From Mycolicibacterium iranicum (GTDB lineage: Bacteria > Actinomycetota > Actinomycetes > Mycobacteriales > Mycobacteriaceae), in the NCBI RefSeq assembly GCF_014190915.1, contig NZ_JACHVU010000002.1, positions 496,001 through 560,000 of the forward strand: a DNA stretch of 64,000 nt, in the 5' to 3' direction. A model generated the notes under the pieces. That model had not been told where the DNA came from and made no database searches. It worked only from the letters and a program-made list of their open reading frames with translations. Below are positions 26,201 to 34,266 of the stretch, in pieces. The position numbers and the translations under genes are program-made. Within the stretch, counting starts at the first letter, position 1. Every line of letters begins with the position of its first letter.

Positions 26201-26528
26201 GCCGACGCCTGCGGTCGGCGATCTGCTCCTCGGTGCCGGCACGCAGATGGGCGACGAGTTCGTTGGCGGCCGGTCCGGCCGGGTCGTCGAGCATCCGCAG
26301 TGCCTGCAGGATCTGGGACCGCACCCGCTCCCGCAGCTCCTGGCTGGCCGCACGCCCGAACGTGATCAGCAGCATCTGGTCCAGGGTGGCGACGCCCTCG
26401 GCCACGTAGCGGGTGACCAGACCGGCCAGCGTGAACGTCTTGCCGGTGCCCGCGCTCGCTTCCAGAACGGTCGTCGTCTGCTCGGCGGGCAGCGGGCCGA
26501 GCAGGTCGAAGGACGCTGTTTCCGTCAC
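23205..26528 (-). CDS. recB: Exodeoxyribonuclease V beta subunit RecB
   Basis: A 1107-residue UvrD-like helicase with a C-terminal nuclease domain. Walker A is EASAGTGKTFTLAG (24-31 core) and Walker B is IVMVDEFQDTDPVQW. FIGDP-type motif III appears as ILIGDPKQAIYAFRGGD, and VTYVAMTRAQSQV-type motif VI as LTYVAMTRAQSQVVAWW. The nuclease active site is intact: NGSLDAVLR and YLVVDYKTNWLG, followed by YPLQALLYCVVLHRFLRW. The GTG at 26528 overlaps the recC stop as GTGA. Length is close to that of the M. tuberculosis protein. Gene order recC-recB-recD with 4-bp overlaps points to coupled translation of the three subunits. Confidence 0.96.
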   Translation of the reverse strand: MTETASFDLLGPLPAEQTTTVLEASAGTGKTFTLAGLVTRYVAEGVATLDQMLLITFGRAASQELRERVRSQILQALRMLDDPAGPAANELVAHLRAGTEEQIADRRRRLRDALAGFDAATIATTHQFCQLVLRSLGVAGDTDSGVELVENLDDLVAEIVDDLYLAHFGQERDEPLLSYDAALRLAREVVGNAHTELRPTDPPPGFDPAVRVQFARAVCAELETRKRKLGILHYDDLLSRLADALESPDSPARARMQRRWSIVMVDEFQDTDPVQWQVIDRAFTGHATVILIGDPKQAIYAFRGGDIVTYLHAASSAGQRRTLGTNYRSDGPLVDALQAVMRDAQLGDPRIVAHRVEAHHREHRLQGAPHNEPFRLRVVTRDQFGTRPDRVIPIDTLRQHIPKDMAADIAGLLSSGATFCDTPVQPGDIAVIVESHRDGHACFDALTDAGIPAVYTGDSDVFTSPAADDWLCLLEAFDQPHRSGLVRAAATTMFFGNTTRELSAQGDSLTDRVAETLRQWADFARERGVAAVFEAAQLSGMGARVLSWLDGERHMTDLAHLTQVLHDIAHREHYGLPALRDWLRTQREERTGNVERNRRLDSDAAAVQIMTVWVSKGLQFPVVYLPFAFNRNIQTRDVVMFHESSPAGDIRCLHIGGEQSPDFAAVQQQGRREAAGDDVRLTYVAMTRAQSQVVAWWAPSNDEPNGGLSRLLRGRAPGDPVVPDRCEPPRIDDADAKALLRAWSEQGGPSLEDSIIATTGEVPLPGPAAEIDVRHFHRRIDTSWRRTSYSGLIRSAEQEPGVTSEPEVVELDDEAGEVPLPEADEPMPAAADVPSPMAALPMGAKFGTLVHAVLETADPLAADLAAELEANIGEHSLWWPVDVPAADLAAAMVPMHDTPLGPLAPGVTLRDIGLRDRLRELEFEFPLAGGDRRGQAPQITLADVGRLLAAHLSADDPLAPYAARLSGSALSTQSLKGYLNGSLDAVLRTGERYLVVDYKTNWLGDPGAELTAADYSPARLAEAMLHSDYPLQALLYCVVLHRFLRWRVPGYSPDRHIGGVLYLFVRGMCGAATPVFDGHPAGVFSWRPPAALIEALSDLLDAGAAAL

Positions 26529-29500
26529 AGCCCGGTCCTCTCGGCCTGCAGCATCGGCAGCCACAGGCGGGCGGAATAGGCTCCGAGACGCGTCTTCTCG
26601 TCGTCGCACTCCTCGCCGGCACGCACCGGCGTCATCAACGCCTCCACCGGGGAGCGCCTGCCCCAGACGAGTTCGTGCGCGGGCTGCTCGTTCTCACCGG
26701 GGAACTTGCCGGTGTTCCACTTGTACCGCGCGTCGCGCTCCGGCCAGCCCCGGCTGTGACGCGCTTCGGCCCAGGCGTAGGACGTCTTGAGCGGCAACGG
26801 GATCGGCTCCCGGCGTCCCGCGTCGTACATCGCCACGAGATCGCGCAGGACCCCGGCCGCGGATTCCGGCGGCCCGAGCACCCTGGTCCTGGTCTCCTCG
26901 CCTCTGCCCCCGCCGCCCCTGCGGCCCCTGCCGATGCACACCGCCAGCCATTCGGTGTCCGGATAGCGTGCGGTCAACGCCGCCAACCGGATCCATGACG
27001 TCAGCAGGTGCCGACCGTCGAGCTTGCTGTACGTGACGTCCACCGTGCGGTCACCGTATAGGCGGGGGACGGTGCCGGTGAGACGGCGTGCGGGGCCGAG
27101 GGCGACGTCGATGTCCACCGCCTTCGGCTCCCGGGTGCGGTGCTGCTGCGCGGCGGCCGCGAGCGCTGCCGAGCGCGTCGCGATCTCCTGGGCCCTGCGC
27201 CAGCCGAGCCGCCCCGGTGGCAGCGACCCACGGCGCCACTCCGCCTGCTGGGCCTCCGCGGGCGCCATCCCGCGCAGCATGTCGTCGAGCATCCGGTCGC
27301 CGATCTTCCACTCCTGCAACGCATCGATGTCGACGGGCATCGCGTCCTCGACCGCATCGACGTCCCACGGCAGCGTGTAGTCCAGCGAGCGGAAGAAGCC
27401 CTTCACCGGATCTTTGAAGAAGCTGATCAGGTCGTCGAGTGCGACGTCGCCGGGCGCCGGAGCCGGCAGTGGTTCGCCGAGCAGCTCGGGGCGCTGGGCG
27501 CGATGCCCGGCGGCCACCCGCGCCGCCGTCAGCGCGGAGGGATCGAACGTGAATGGTTGCGCGGCAGGCATTCCGAGCTTGCCGGGCGTCACGTTGTCGA
27601 TGTCGAAGGGCTGCAGCGGGTGGCAGACGTGCACGCGGTCGCGCACCGGGGCGTCCGTGGTGGCGTCGAGGGTGTCGAGCAGCTCCACCACCGGCACCGC
27701 CGGAGGCTTGCGTTGTCCGCTGTACTGGTCGGCGCCGGTGTAGGTGATCACCAGTTTCTCGGTGGCCGCGCCGATCGCGTCGAGCAGCAACTGCCGGTCC
27801 TCGGAACGGAGGTCACGCTCCCCGGTCATGGGGTCGCGAGCCAGCGCGTCGTCGCCGTCGATCACCCCGAGGCGGGGGAAGACACCGTCGTCGAGGCCGA
27901 CCAGGCAGACCACGCGGTGCGGCACCGACCGCATCGGCACCATCGTGCACACCGTCAACGTGCCGGTCCGGAAGTTGGCGCGGGTGGGCCTGCCCGCCAG
28001 CCGGCGATCCAGCAGCGCCCGCACGTCGGACAGGCGCAGTTCGATGCCGTCGTGCGGACCGGCGTCGGCGAGGATGCCGTTGAGCTCGCGCTCCAGTTGA
28101 CTGCTCTGCCACTGGTCCTCTCCGGAGACGGCGGTGAGCGTGGCGATGCCGGAGGCCAGTCTGGCCAGCCACTCGCTCAGAGGCGCCGTCCCGGTGAGTG
28201 ATTCGGCCGCAGCGTGCAGCAGACCGACGTACTCGGCGAGCCTGCCCGCGAGCTCCACCCGGTTGCTGCTGACATCGTCGAGCGGGAGTGTGGTGTCCAG
28301 CCAGGCGTGTGAGTCCTCCGACATCGCGACCCCGGCCAGCACGCGGTCGATGCCGAAACGCCAGGTGTTCTGCACGAAGTCGACACCGTAGGGGTGGCGG
28401 TGGTCGCGGTCGAAGCCCCACCGGATGTTCGCTTCGCGGACCCAGTCGCCGATCGCGTCGAGGTCGTCGTCGGAGAAGCCGAACCGGTACCGCACCGGGC
28501 CCGCCTCGGCCAGGTTCAGCACCTCGCTGGCGGTGGCTCGCCCGCCGGCCAGACCGAGGAGCTGGTTGGCGACACCGAGCAGCGGATTGGTCTGGGTCAG
28601 GGCGCGATCGGCGAGCTTGACCCGCAACTGGTGGGCCGGATGAGCGCCCGTGACGACGTCGCCGAGGCCGAATCCGGCCACGATGAGCGGCGCATAGGTC
28701 TCGATGTCGGGACACATCACCAGGATGTCGCGGGGCTCCAGCGTCGGATCGTCGGCGAGCACACCGAGGAGGACCTCGCGCAGCACGTCGATCTGGCGGG
28801 CCGGGCCGTGACAGCTGTGCACCTGGACCGAGCGGTCGGCTTCACTGTGCGAACGCCCTTGCGGCCGAACGGCATTCGCGCTGAGGTCGGACTGCAACCA
28901 GCCCAGGAGGCTCTCGGGGCGCTCCGCCGAACCGAGGGATTCGTCGACGGCCGCCGCCGGGGGCAGTGCGCGTTGCAGCTCACGCAGATCGCGGCCCAGT
29001 GTGGCGAGCAGCGGATGCCCGACGTCGCGGTGCGAGGTGTCGGCGCGGCGGGGCACGGTGCCGTGCACGCCGGTCAGCGACGACCACAGGTCGTCGCTGG
29101 GGTGCGGGAGCCACAGATGCAGCTCGTGGTGCGTGCTCAGTGCGGCGAGAAGCTCGATCTCGGTGACCGACAGGCGGGTGTGGCCGAACAGCGACAGCCG
29201 GTCGGGGAGTTCGGCACGCGAATGCCGCAGGCGCGCAACGGTGTCGGCGTGGCGCACCGGGGGCGGGTCGGCGGCCACACGTGCGAGCAGCGCACGGTAG
29301 AGCTCGGGCTGCCAGTGCAGGTCCTCGTCGACCCCGCCGGTGCCCCCCTCGGCCCAGTCGACGAGCAGCTGCGGTCGCTGGCCGGCATAGGAGGCGAACA
29401 GCCCGGCGAGCCGGCGTGCGACCGCGTAGCGCCTGCCCTGGCGCAGCTCGCGCTCCTCACCGTCGGCGAAGTGGCCGAGGTGCGTGGCCAGCGTGAGGCA

Positions 29501-29827
29501 CCACGGCTGGTCCACGCACGTGTCGATGACGTCGAGCAGCGGCCACACCATCGCATCCGGCGACCACGGATCGTCGTCGTCGGTCCCGGTGAGTTCGGCG
29601 ATCAGGGACCGCGGGTGGCGGAACGTCACCCCGGCGCAGATCCCGTCGCCCCCCGGACCCGCGCCCAGCACGTGCGACAGGCGCTGGCTCAGCCAGCGCT
29701 CGGTGCCGCGCGCGGACACCAGCACGAGGTCCTCGGCGAACGGGTCGGCGGGCGGGATGGCCAGCATCGCGCCGAGGCCGTCGGCGAGCAGATCGGTCCG
29801 GTCGGCCCGATGGAGGTGGAGGGCCAT
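26525..29827 (-). CDS. recC: Exodeoxyribonuclease V gamma subunit RecC
   Basis: A 1100-residue RecC subunit, which scans DNA for the recognition sequence in RecBCD and is an inactivated helicase-like protein. The N-terminus (LVLVSARGTERWLSQRLSHVLG) and the GICAGVTFRHPRSLI stretch are typical, and the dead ATPase core and the C-terminal domain are both present. ATG at 29827 lies 22 bp after the stop of the HD-domain gene, so recC probably belongs to the same operon. A perfect 12-bp direct repeat, CGGCGGTCAGAC, occupies that junction. Confidence 0.95.
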   Translation of the reverse strand: MALHLHRADRTDLLADGLGAMLAIPPADPFAEDLVLVSARGTERWLSQRLSHVLGAGPGGDGICAGVTFRHPRSLIAELTGTDDDDPWSPDAMVWPLLDVIDTCVDQPWCLTLATHLGHFADGEERELRQGRRYAVARRLAGLFASYAGQRPQLLVDWAEGGTGGVDEDLHWQPELYRALLARVAADPPPVRHADTVARLRHSRAELPDRLSLFGHTRLSVTEIELLAALSTHHELHLWLPHPSDDLWSSLTGVHGTVPRRADTSHRDVGHPLLATLGRDLRELQRALPPAAAVDESLGSAERPESLLGWLQSDLSANAVRPQGRSHSEADRSVQVHSCHGPARQIDVLREVLLGVLADDPTLEPRDILVMCPDIETYAPLIVAGFGLGDVVTGAHPAHQLRVKLADRALTQTNPLLGVANQLLGLAGGRATASEVLNLAEAGPVRYRFGFSDDDLDAIGDWVREANIRWGFDRDHRHPYGVDFVQNTWRFGIDRVLAGVAMSEDSHAWLDTTLPLDDVSSNRVELAGRLAEYVGLLHAAAESLTGTAPLSEWLARLASGIATLTAVSGEDQWQSSQLERELNGILADAGPHDGIELRLSDVRALLDRRLAGRPTRANFRTGTLTVCTMVPMRSVPHRVVCLVGLDDGVFPRLGVIDGDDALARDPMTGERDLRSEDRQLLLDAIGAATEKLVITYTGADQYSGQRKPPAVPVVELLDTLDATTDAPVRDRVHVCHPLQPFDIDNVTPGKLGMPAAQPFTFDPSALTAARVAAGHRAQRPELLGEPLPAPAPGDVALDDLISFFKDPVKGFFRSLDYTLPWDVDAVEDAMPVDIDALQEWKIGDRMLDDMLRGMAPAEAQQAEWRRGSLPPGRLGWRRAQEIATRSAALAAAAQQHRTREPKAVDIDVALGPARRLTGTVPRLYGDRTVDVTYSKLDGRHLLTSWIRLAALTARYPDTEWLAVCIGRGRRGGGGRGEETRTRVLGPPESAAGVLRDLVAMYDAGRREPIPLPLKTSYAWAEARHSRGWPERDARYKWNTGKFPGENEQPAHELVWGRRSPVEALMTPVRAGEECDDEKTRLGAYSARLWLPMLQAERTGL

Positions 29828-29855
29828 CGGCGGTCAGACTACTCGGCGGTCAGAC
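29828..29855. repeat. Short direct repeat at the HD gene / recC junction
   Basis: CGGCGGTCAGAC occurs at 29828-29839 and 29844-29855, separated by TACT. The right copy contains the stop codon of the HD gene and the left copy abuts the recC start. It looks like a small tandem duplication and may have created the present 22-bp spacer. Confidence 0.6.
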
Positions 29856-30446
29856 GGAGACGGCTCTGGACAGTTCGGCGACGACCCTGTCCAGCTCGTC
29901 GACCATCCAGCTGGTCAGGCCGCGTCGCCGGTACGCCGCGATCAGCTCGCCGTAGTACCAGAGATGATCGGCGGGATCGGTCACCGAGAACCGCTCCCAC
30001 AGCCGCGCGCCGACCTCGCGGTGGTCGCGCAGCATCGAGCGGGCGTTGTCCAGTTTGTCGGCCACCGACACCAGCAGGGTGTCGTCCCCGACGTCGGCGA
30101 GGTGGTCGAGGTAGCGCTGCTTGCGCTCTCGCCACGGCGGTTTCGGGGTCTCGTCGGTGTCGCTGCACTCGTCGACCATGCGGGCCACCTCGGCGCCGAA
30201 GTTCGCCTCGATCTCGGCCAGGGTGGGCGGGCCGCCGGCGTCCTCCACACAGTCGTGCAGCAGGGCCGCGATCGCCTGCGCCTCGGAGCCGTCGTCGCCG
30301 ATCACCAGGGCGGCCACCGACAGCAGATGCCCCGTGTAGGGGATCTCGCTGCCCTTACGGGCCTGGTTGTGGTGCTTGAGTTCGGCGTAGACCAGCGCCT
30401 TGGAGAACTGTCCGGACAACCTCGGGGCGGTCGTGCGTTCGCTCAT
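29850..30446 (-). CDS. HD-domain phosphohydrolase, SpoT/Mesh1-like
   Basis: A 198-residue stand-alone HD protein. The motif order matches the hydrolase domain of RelA/SpoT and small alarmone hydrolases: HHNQARKGSEIPYTGHLLSV (H...R...H), AIAALLHDCVEDAGG (HDxxED), and LLVSVADKLDNARSM (DKxxNxR). This suggests manganese-dependent removal of the 3' pyrophosphate of (p)ppGpp or a related nucleotide, but activity is inferred from motifs only. No synthetase domain is fused. The ATG at 30446 has an AAGGAGA Shine-Dalgarno. It follows the DUF3060 gene by 25 bp and precedes recC by 22 bp, so it is likely cotranscribed with recBCD. Confidence 0.82.
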   Translation of the reverse strand: MSERTTAPRLSGQFSKALVYAELKHHNQARKGSEIPYTGHLLSVAALVIGDDGSEAQAIAALLHDCVEDAGGPPTLAEIEANFGAEVARMVDECSDTDETPKPPWRERKQRYLDHLADVGDDTLLVSVADKLDNARSMLRDHREVGARLWERFSVTDPADHLWYYGELIAAYRRRGLTSWMVDELDRVVAELSRAVSV

Positions 30447-30471
30447 GGTCTCCTTCGGGGAGAGGTGGTGG

Positions 30472-31206
30472 CTAGCCCTGTTCGACGACGTTGCCGGTGC
30501 CGGAGGTGCTGATCTCGGGGTCCCCGCCGCGGTAGGTGACCCGGTTGTCGAAGCCGGAGGTGTCGATCGAACCCGAAGACTCGATCGTGACGTTGTTCTC
30601 GACTCCGGAGACGTGGATGACGGCGCACGACCCCTGGACCTCGATGCTGTTCTGGACGCCGCTGATGTTGACCGTGCCGTCGTTGCAGACGATCGTCTGG
30701 ACCTTGTCGACGCCGCCGATGCTGACCGAGCCACCCGCCTCCACGGTGATGACCTCGTCCGTCGCACCACCCGGCGGATCGATCTGCGGGATCGGCGGGA
30801 TCTGCGGGACGTCGGGCACCTGGGGCCCGTCGAGCTGGCCGCCTCCTCCCGAGATCGTCGGGCTGGGGCCGGGGCTGCCGAGGCTGAAGAACAGGACCAT
30901 GGCGACGACGCCGGCCCCGATGATCGCGATCACGACCAGCGGAATCAGCCAGACGGCCGTCTGCGAGCGTTTGTGGACGACCTGCTGCGGAGCGGCGTAG
31001 TAGGGCGACCCGTACTGGCCGTAGGGCTGCTGGGTGGGATAGGGCTCCGCAGGCGGCGGAGTCCCGTACTGGTAGGCCGGGGCGGGTTCGGTCGGCGGTG
31101 GTGGCGCCTCGTACGCGTGCGTGCCCAGCTCGTTGGAGTGCGCTTGATCTGCGAGGGGGCGTTCGAGGTCCCGAATGCGGGCCTCAGGATCGCCATAGGG
31201 CTCCAT
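30472..31206 (-). CDS. DUF3060 membrane-anchored protein
   Basis: A 244-residue protein. The N-terminal cytoplasmic segment (MEPYGDPEARIRDLERPLAD) is followed by a Pro/Tyr-rich stretch (PPPTEPAPAYQYGTPPPAEP), one membrane helix (about 95-120) and a Pro-rich linker. The outside domain (about 165-244) is rich in short beta-strand repeats such as SVSIGGVDKV, NISGVQNSI, VSGVENNVT and TSGFDNRVT, the DUF3060 pattern. This looks like a small beta-helix or sandwich; its ligand is unknown. The ATG at 31206 is chosen as the conserved MEPYGDPE start, 15 codons into the longest frame. It is the first gene of the run leading into recCBD. Confidence 0.8.
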   Translation of the reverse strand: MEPYGDPEARIRDLERPLADQAHSNELGTHAYEAPPPPTEPAPAYQYGTPPPAEPYPTQQPYGQYGSPYYAAPQQVVHKRSQTAVWLIPLVVIAIIGAGVVAMVLFFSLGSPGPSPTISGGGGQLDGPQVPDVPQIPPIPQIDPPGGATDEVITVEAGGSVSIGGVDKVQTIVCNDGTVNISGVQNSIEVQGSCAVIHVSGVENNVTIESSGSIDTSGFDNRVTYRGGDPEISTSGTGNVVEQG

Positions 31207-31340
31207 GCGCCGATGTTTGCACACCTGATCTTGGCGCTCAACGGTCGACACTCCACCGGATCACAGCGAATATGGCCGGAGCCTGACGGCCGGGGACGCC
31301 GAAAAGATTGATCTTCCCGAGATGGTGGTATCCCCGCGCC

Positions 31341-32444
31341 ATGGCGGCACCGGGATTTCTGGCCATCGGCAGTGGTCCGGCGGGGGTGAGCGCCGCCGAG
31401 ACGTTCCGCCGACGGCACCCTCACATCCCCGTGCGCATCCTGTCCGCCGATCCCGCACTCCCGTACGCCAAGCCCCCTCTCAGCAAGGAATTCCTCGGGG
31501 GCGGCCACACGAACCTCGATCTGCACAGCGCGGGCTGGTTCGCCCGGCACAACATCGATCTGCGGCTCGGGGTCACCGTGGAGCGTATCGACGTCGACGC
31601 CCAGGAGGTCGTGACCGTCGGTGGGGCGCGCTACCCGTACTGGCACCTCGTGCTCGCGTCGGGGTCGGCGGCGGTTCCCCTGGCCGTACCGGGCGGACAG
31701 TCCGCGCAGCCGCTGCGCTCCTTCGCCGACGCCGTCGCCCTGAAGATGGCCGCCCGCTTCGGTGACACCGCCGTGGTGATCGGCGGCGGGCTGATCGGCT
31801 GCGAGACCGCAAGCTGTCTGGCCGGGCTGGGCCTGGCCACCACCCTCGTGATCCCGGAAGCCGCACCGCTGCTGCGCAGGTTCGGCGTCGACGTCGGCAA
31901 GCGGGTCGCCGAGATGCTCGCCGACGCGGGGACCCGGGTGCTGACCTCGACGACCGTCGACGCGATCGACGACAACGGCGTCACCCTCATGACGGGGGAG
32001 CGCGTCGACGCCGACGTGATCGTCGCGGCGACCGGCGTGCGGCCCGACATCCGGCTGGCCACCCGCGCGGGGCTCGCCACGGACCGGGGCCGTGTCGTGG
32101 TCGACGAGCGCATGCGCACCTCGGTCCGCAACATCTACGCGGCCGGGGACATCGCCATCGCCCACAATGTCGCCGCGGGCCGGCGCGTGGTGTCCGAGCA
32201 CTGGCGCGACGCCGCCCAGCAGGGGCTCGTGGCGGGCCTCACCGCGGCGGGCGCGGCGGCCGCCTGGGACAAGATCCCGGGATACAGCGGTGTGATCGGC
32301 GCGTTCACGCTCAAATACCGGGGATGGGGGTCCGACTACGACTCCTCGGACCTGATCGAACGTGCCGACGGGTTCTCGGCGACCTACCGGCTCGGCGACA
32401 AGGTCGTCGGAACACTCACCGTCACAGCCAATCCCGCTTCTTGA
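31341..32444 (+). CDS. FAD/NAD(P)-dependent ferredoxin or rubredoxin reductase-like oxidoreductase
   Basis: A 367-residue class I pyridine nucleotide-disulfide-type oxidoreductase without redox cysteines. FAD-binding GxGxxG is AIGSGPAGVSAAETF (residues 7-21). The NAD(P)-binding GxGxxG is VVIGGGLIGCETA (about 145-157). The second FAD motif is NIYAAGDIAIAHN (about 267-279). The pattern matches ferredoxin reductases of P450 or oxygenase systems, such as putidaredoxin reductase or rubredoxin reductase. I chose the ATG at 31341 because the FAD strand follows directly. The 3' end overlaps the convergent corA-like gene by 23 bp. Its electron partner is not in the window. Confidence 0.8.
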   Translation: MAAPGFLAIGSGPAGVSAAETFRRRHPHIPVRILSADPALPYAKPPLSKEFLGGGHTNLDLHSAGWFARHNIDLRLGVTVERIDVDAQEVVTVGGARYPYWHLVLASGSAAVPLAVPGGQSAQPLRSFADAVALKMAARFGDTAVVIGGGLIGCETASCLAGLGLATTLVIPEAAPLLRRFGVDVGKRVAEMLADAGTRVLTSTTVDAIDDNGVTLMTGERVDADVIVAATGVRPDIRLATRAGLATDRGRVVVDERMRTSVRNIYAAGDIAIAHNVAAGRRVVSEHWRDAAQQGLVAGLTAAGAAAAWDKIPGYSGVIGAFTLKYRGWGSDYDSSDLIERADGFSATYRLGDKVVGTLTVTANPAS

Positions 32445-33414
32445 ACGTCAGGTAGAGCACCACGACGAGCACCAGGATGACGGCGGTGCTGGTGACGAAA
32501 CCGCCGACCGTCTCGATGCCCGGGTAGTTCACGTTCTGGCCGTAGAAACCGGTGACCGCGGTCGGCACCGCGATGATCGCGGCCCATCCGGTGAGCTTCT
32601 TCATCACCATGTTCAGCCGCGCGTCCTGTAGCGAGAGGTTGGTCTCGAACACCGTCGTGACCATGTCGCGCAGCGATTCCGTCCATTCCGAGGCGCGCAG
32701 CACGTGGTCGTACAGGTCGGCGTAGAGGGGGTCGAGCTCGGCGGCGGTCTTGGCGTCCATCCGGCGGTGCTGGATGGCCGTGACCACCTCGCGCATCGGC
32801 AGCACCACGCGCCGCAGGGCCACAAGGTCCTTACGAAATTGAAAGGTTCTGCGCTGCACGTTGTTTCGTGGAACGCTGTCGGCGAAGAGCTCGTCTTCGA
32901 GATCCTCGATGCCGTCGTCGAGGGCCTGCACCGCGGCGAAGTGGCCGTCCACCACGACGTCGAGCAGGCCGTGGACGAGCGAGCCGACCCCGTACTCCTG
33001 CCCGCCGAGCTCGTCGAAACGCCGGGACACCTCGTCGATGTCGAACTCCTTCGACAGCCGCACGGTGATCAGACCCCGCGGCAGGACGAAGCCGGAGATG
33101 CGGTGAGCCGCCAGCTGGGAATCGGACACGTCGGCAGGGGGTGGCTCCTGCACCGACACCCCGTAGACGGTGAAGAACGTGTGCGTCTTGTAGACAACGG
33201 CCTTCGTGCGCTCGGAGTCGCCGAGCGCGTCCTCCACGGCCCACGTGTTCAGCGACAGCTCCTGGGCGAGCTCGTTGAGAATGGCGTGGTCGGGATCGTA
33301 GATGTCGCACCACACCAAGGTGTCCTCGGAGTCGAGGTAGTCCGAGATCGACGAGAACTCGAACTCGTCGGTGGGTTTGCCTTCGCGCCAGATCCGGCCG
33401 CGGACGTGGGTCAC
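32422..33414 (-). CDS. CorA-like divalent cation transporter
   Basis: A 330-residue protein with the CorA layout: a large cytoplasmic N-terminal funnel domain (residues 1-260), a long helix, and two C-terminal membrane helices (about 270-295 and 305-325). The signature at the first helix end is TGFYGQNV, where magnesium channels have YGMN: Met is replaced by Gln. The C-terminus KKRDWL is basic, as usual. The start is GTG at 33414; the longer frame upstream is unlikely. The Met-to-Gln change is seen in the sequence. Whether it alters ion choice is unknown, so cation transport is a family-level call. Confidence 0.85.
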   Translation of the reverse strand: MTHVRGRIWREGKPTDEFEFSSISDYLDSEDTLVWCDIYDPDHAILNELAQELSLNTWAVEDALGDSERTKAVVYKTHTFFTVYGVSVQEPPPADVSDSQLAAHRISGFVLPRGLITVRLSKEFDIDEVSRRFDELGGQEYGVGSLVHGLLDVVVDGHFAAVQALDDGIEDLEDELFADSVPRNNVQRRTFQFRKDLVALRRVVLPMREVVTAIQHRRMDAKTAAELDPLYADLYDHVLRASEWTESLRDMVTTVFETNLSLQDARLNMVMKKLTGWAAIIAVPTAVTGFYGQNVNYPGIETVGGFVTSTAVILVLVVVLYLTFKKRDWL

Positions 33415-33520
33415 GCGTCCATCCTCGCACTGAGACGGCGCCGCGAGTGAGAGGCCACGGCTGTGGGTCGGGTGGGAATCACGACCTGGAATGCTATTCC
33501 GCGGCGGGAGGTCGGGCGAC

Positions 33521-34222
33521 CTAGCTGAGCGCGAATTCTGCTGCCAGACCGTCGATCCCGGCCCGGATCGCATCCAGGGCCGGCTTGCGCGCCTTCAGTT
33601 TTGTGGCCAGGTGGGCACCGGCGTGCAGCGTGGTCGCCGCCTCGGTCGCCACCTGCTGGGCCCGTGCGAGAACCCGGTCGACGTCCACGATCTCGTCGAG
33701 CCAGCCCGCTGCGATCGCCTCGTCGCCCACGAAGGTGGCCGCCAGTGCGGTGCCGCGTTCGAACGCCGCCGGTGTCAACCGCATGCGCATGATCTCGATC
33801 GCCGAGATCGGGATCGTCATCCCGATGGCGACCTCGATGGCCTGACAGCGCGACTTCGGCTGCCCCACGCGGTGATCCGCCGACAGCAGCAGGAAGGAAC
33901 CCATCGCGATCGCCGGGCCCGTCGCGGCGATGACGACCGGGACCGGGAACGTCAAGGTCCGCACGGACAGCTCGAAACCGCCCGAGAGCATGCCCAGCGC
34001 GGCGGCCGCGTCGCCGGACTGGAAGACGGCGAGGTCGAAGCCCCCGCTGAAGACCCGCGAATTACCGGCCAGCACCACCGCTTTGGCCTTGTCCGCCTCG
34101 GCGCGGTCGAGTGCCTCGTTCAGCGCGGCCTGCATCGCGGGCCCGAGCACGTTCACCTTGCCGTCGTCGAGGGTGATGGTGGCCACGGAATCCGCGAGCT
34201 CATAGGACACGGTGCTGGTCAT
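33521..34222 (-). CDS. echA3: Enoyl-CoA hydratase/isomerase family protein, EchA3-like
   Basis: A 233-residue crotonase-fold protein, ortholog by position and length of M. tuberculosis EchA3 (231 aa). The oxyanion-hole motifs are NSRVFSGGFDLAVF (around residue 55) and GPAIAMGSFLLLSADHRVG (around 105-123). At the place of the second catalytic glutamate of hydratases the helix reads CQAIEVAIGMTIP, so activity may differ from a standard hydratase. The ATG at 34222 is used; the frame continues into non-coding sequence upstream. It lies between the CorA-like gene and the MBL hydrolase on the same strand. Confidence 0.85.
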   Translation of the reverse strand: MTSTVSYELADSVATITLDDGKVNVLGPAMQAALNEALDRAEADKAKAVVLAGNSRVFSGGFDLAVFQSGDAAAALGMLSGGFELSVRTLTFPVPVVIAATGPAIAMGSFLLLSADHRVGQPKSRCQAIEVAIGMTIPISAIEIMRMRLTPAAFERGTALAATFVGDEAIAAGWLDEIVDVDRVLARAQQVATEAATTLHAGAHLATKLKARKPALDAIRAGIDGLAAEFALS

Positions 34223-34266
34223 GGGTCGAACGTAACAGCGCTGCCGGCAGGTCCGTCCGGCCGGGC

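Noticed and set aside
28394..30379. Open frame of 661 codons on the plus strand
   Set aside because: It is antisense to recC and the HD gene, with a low-complexity product and no start signal.
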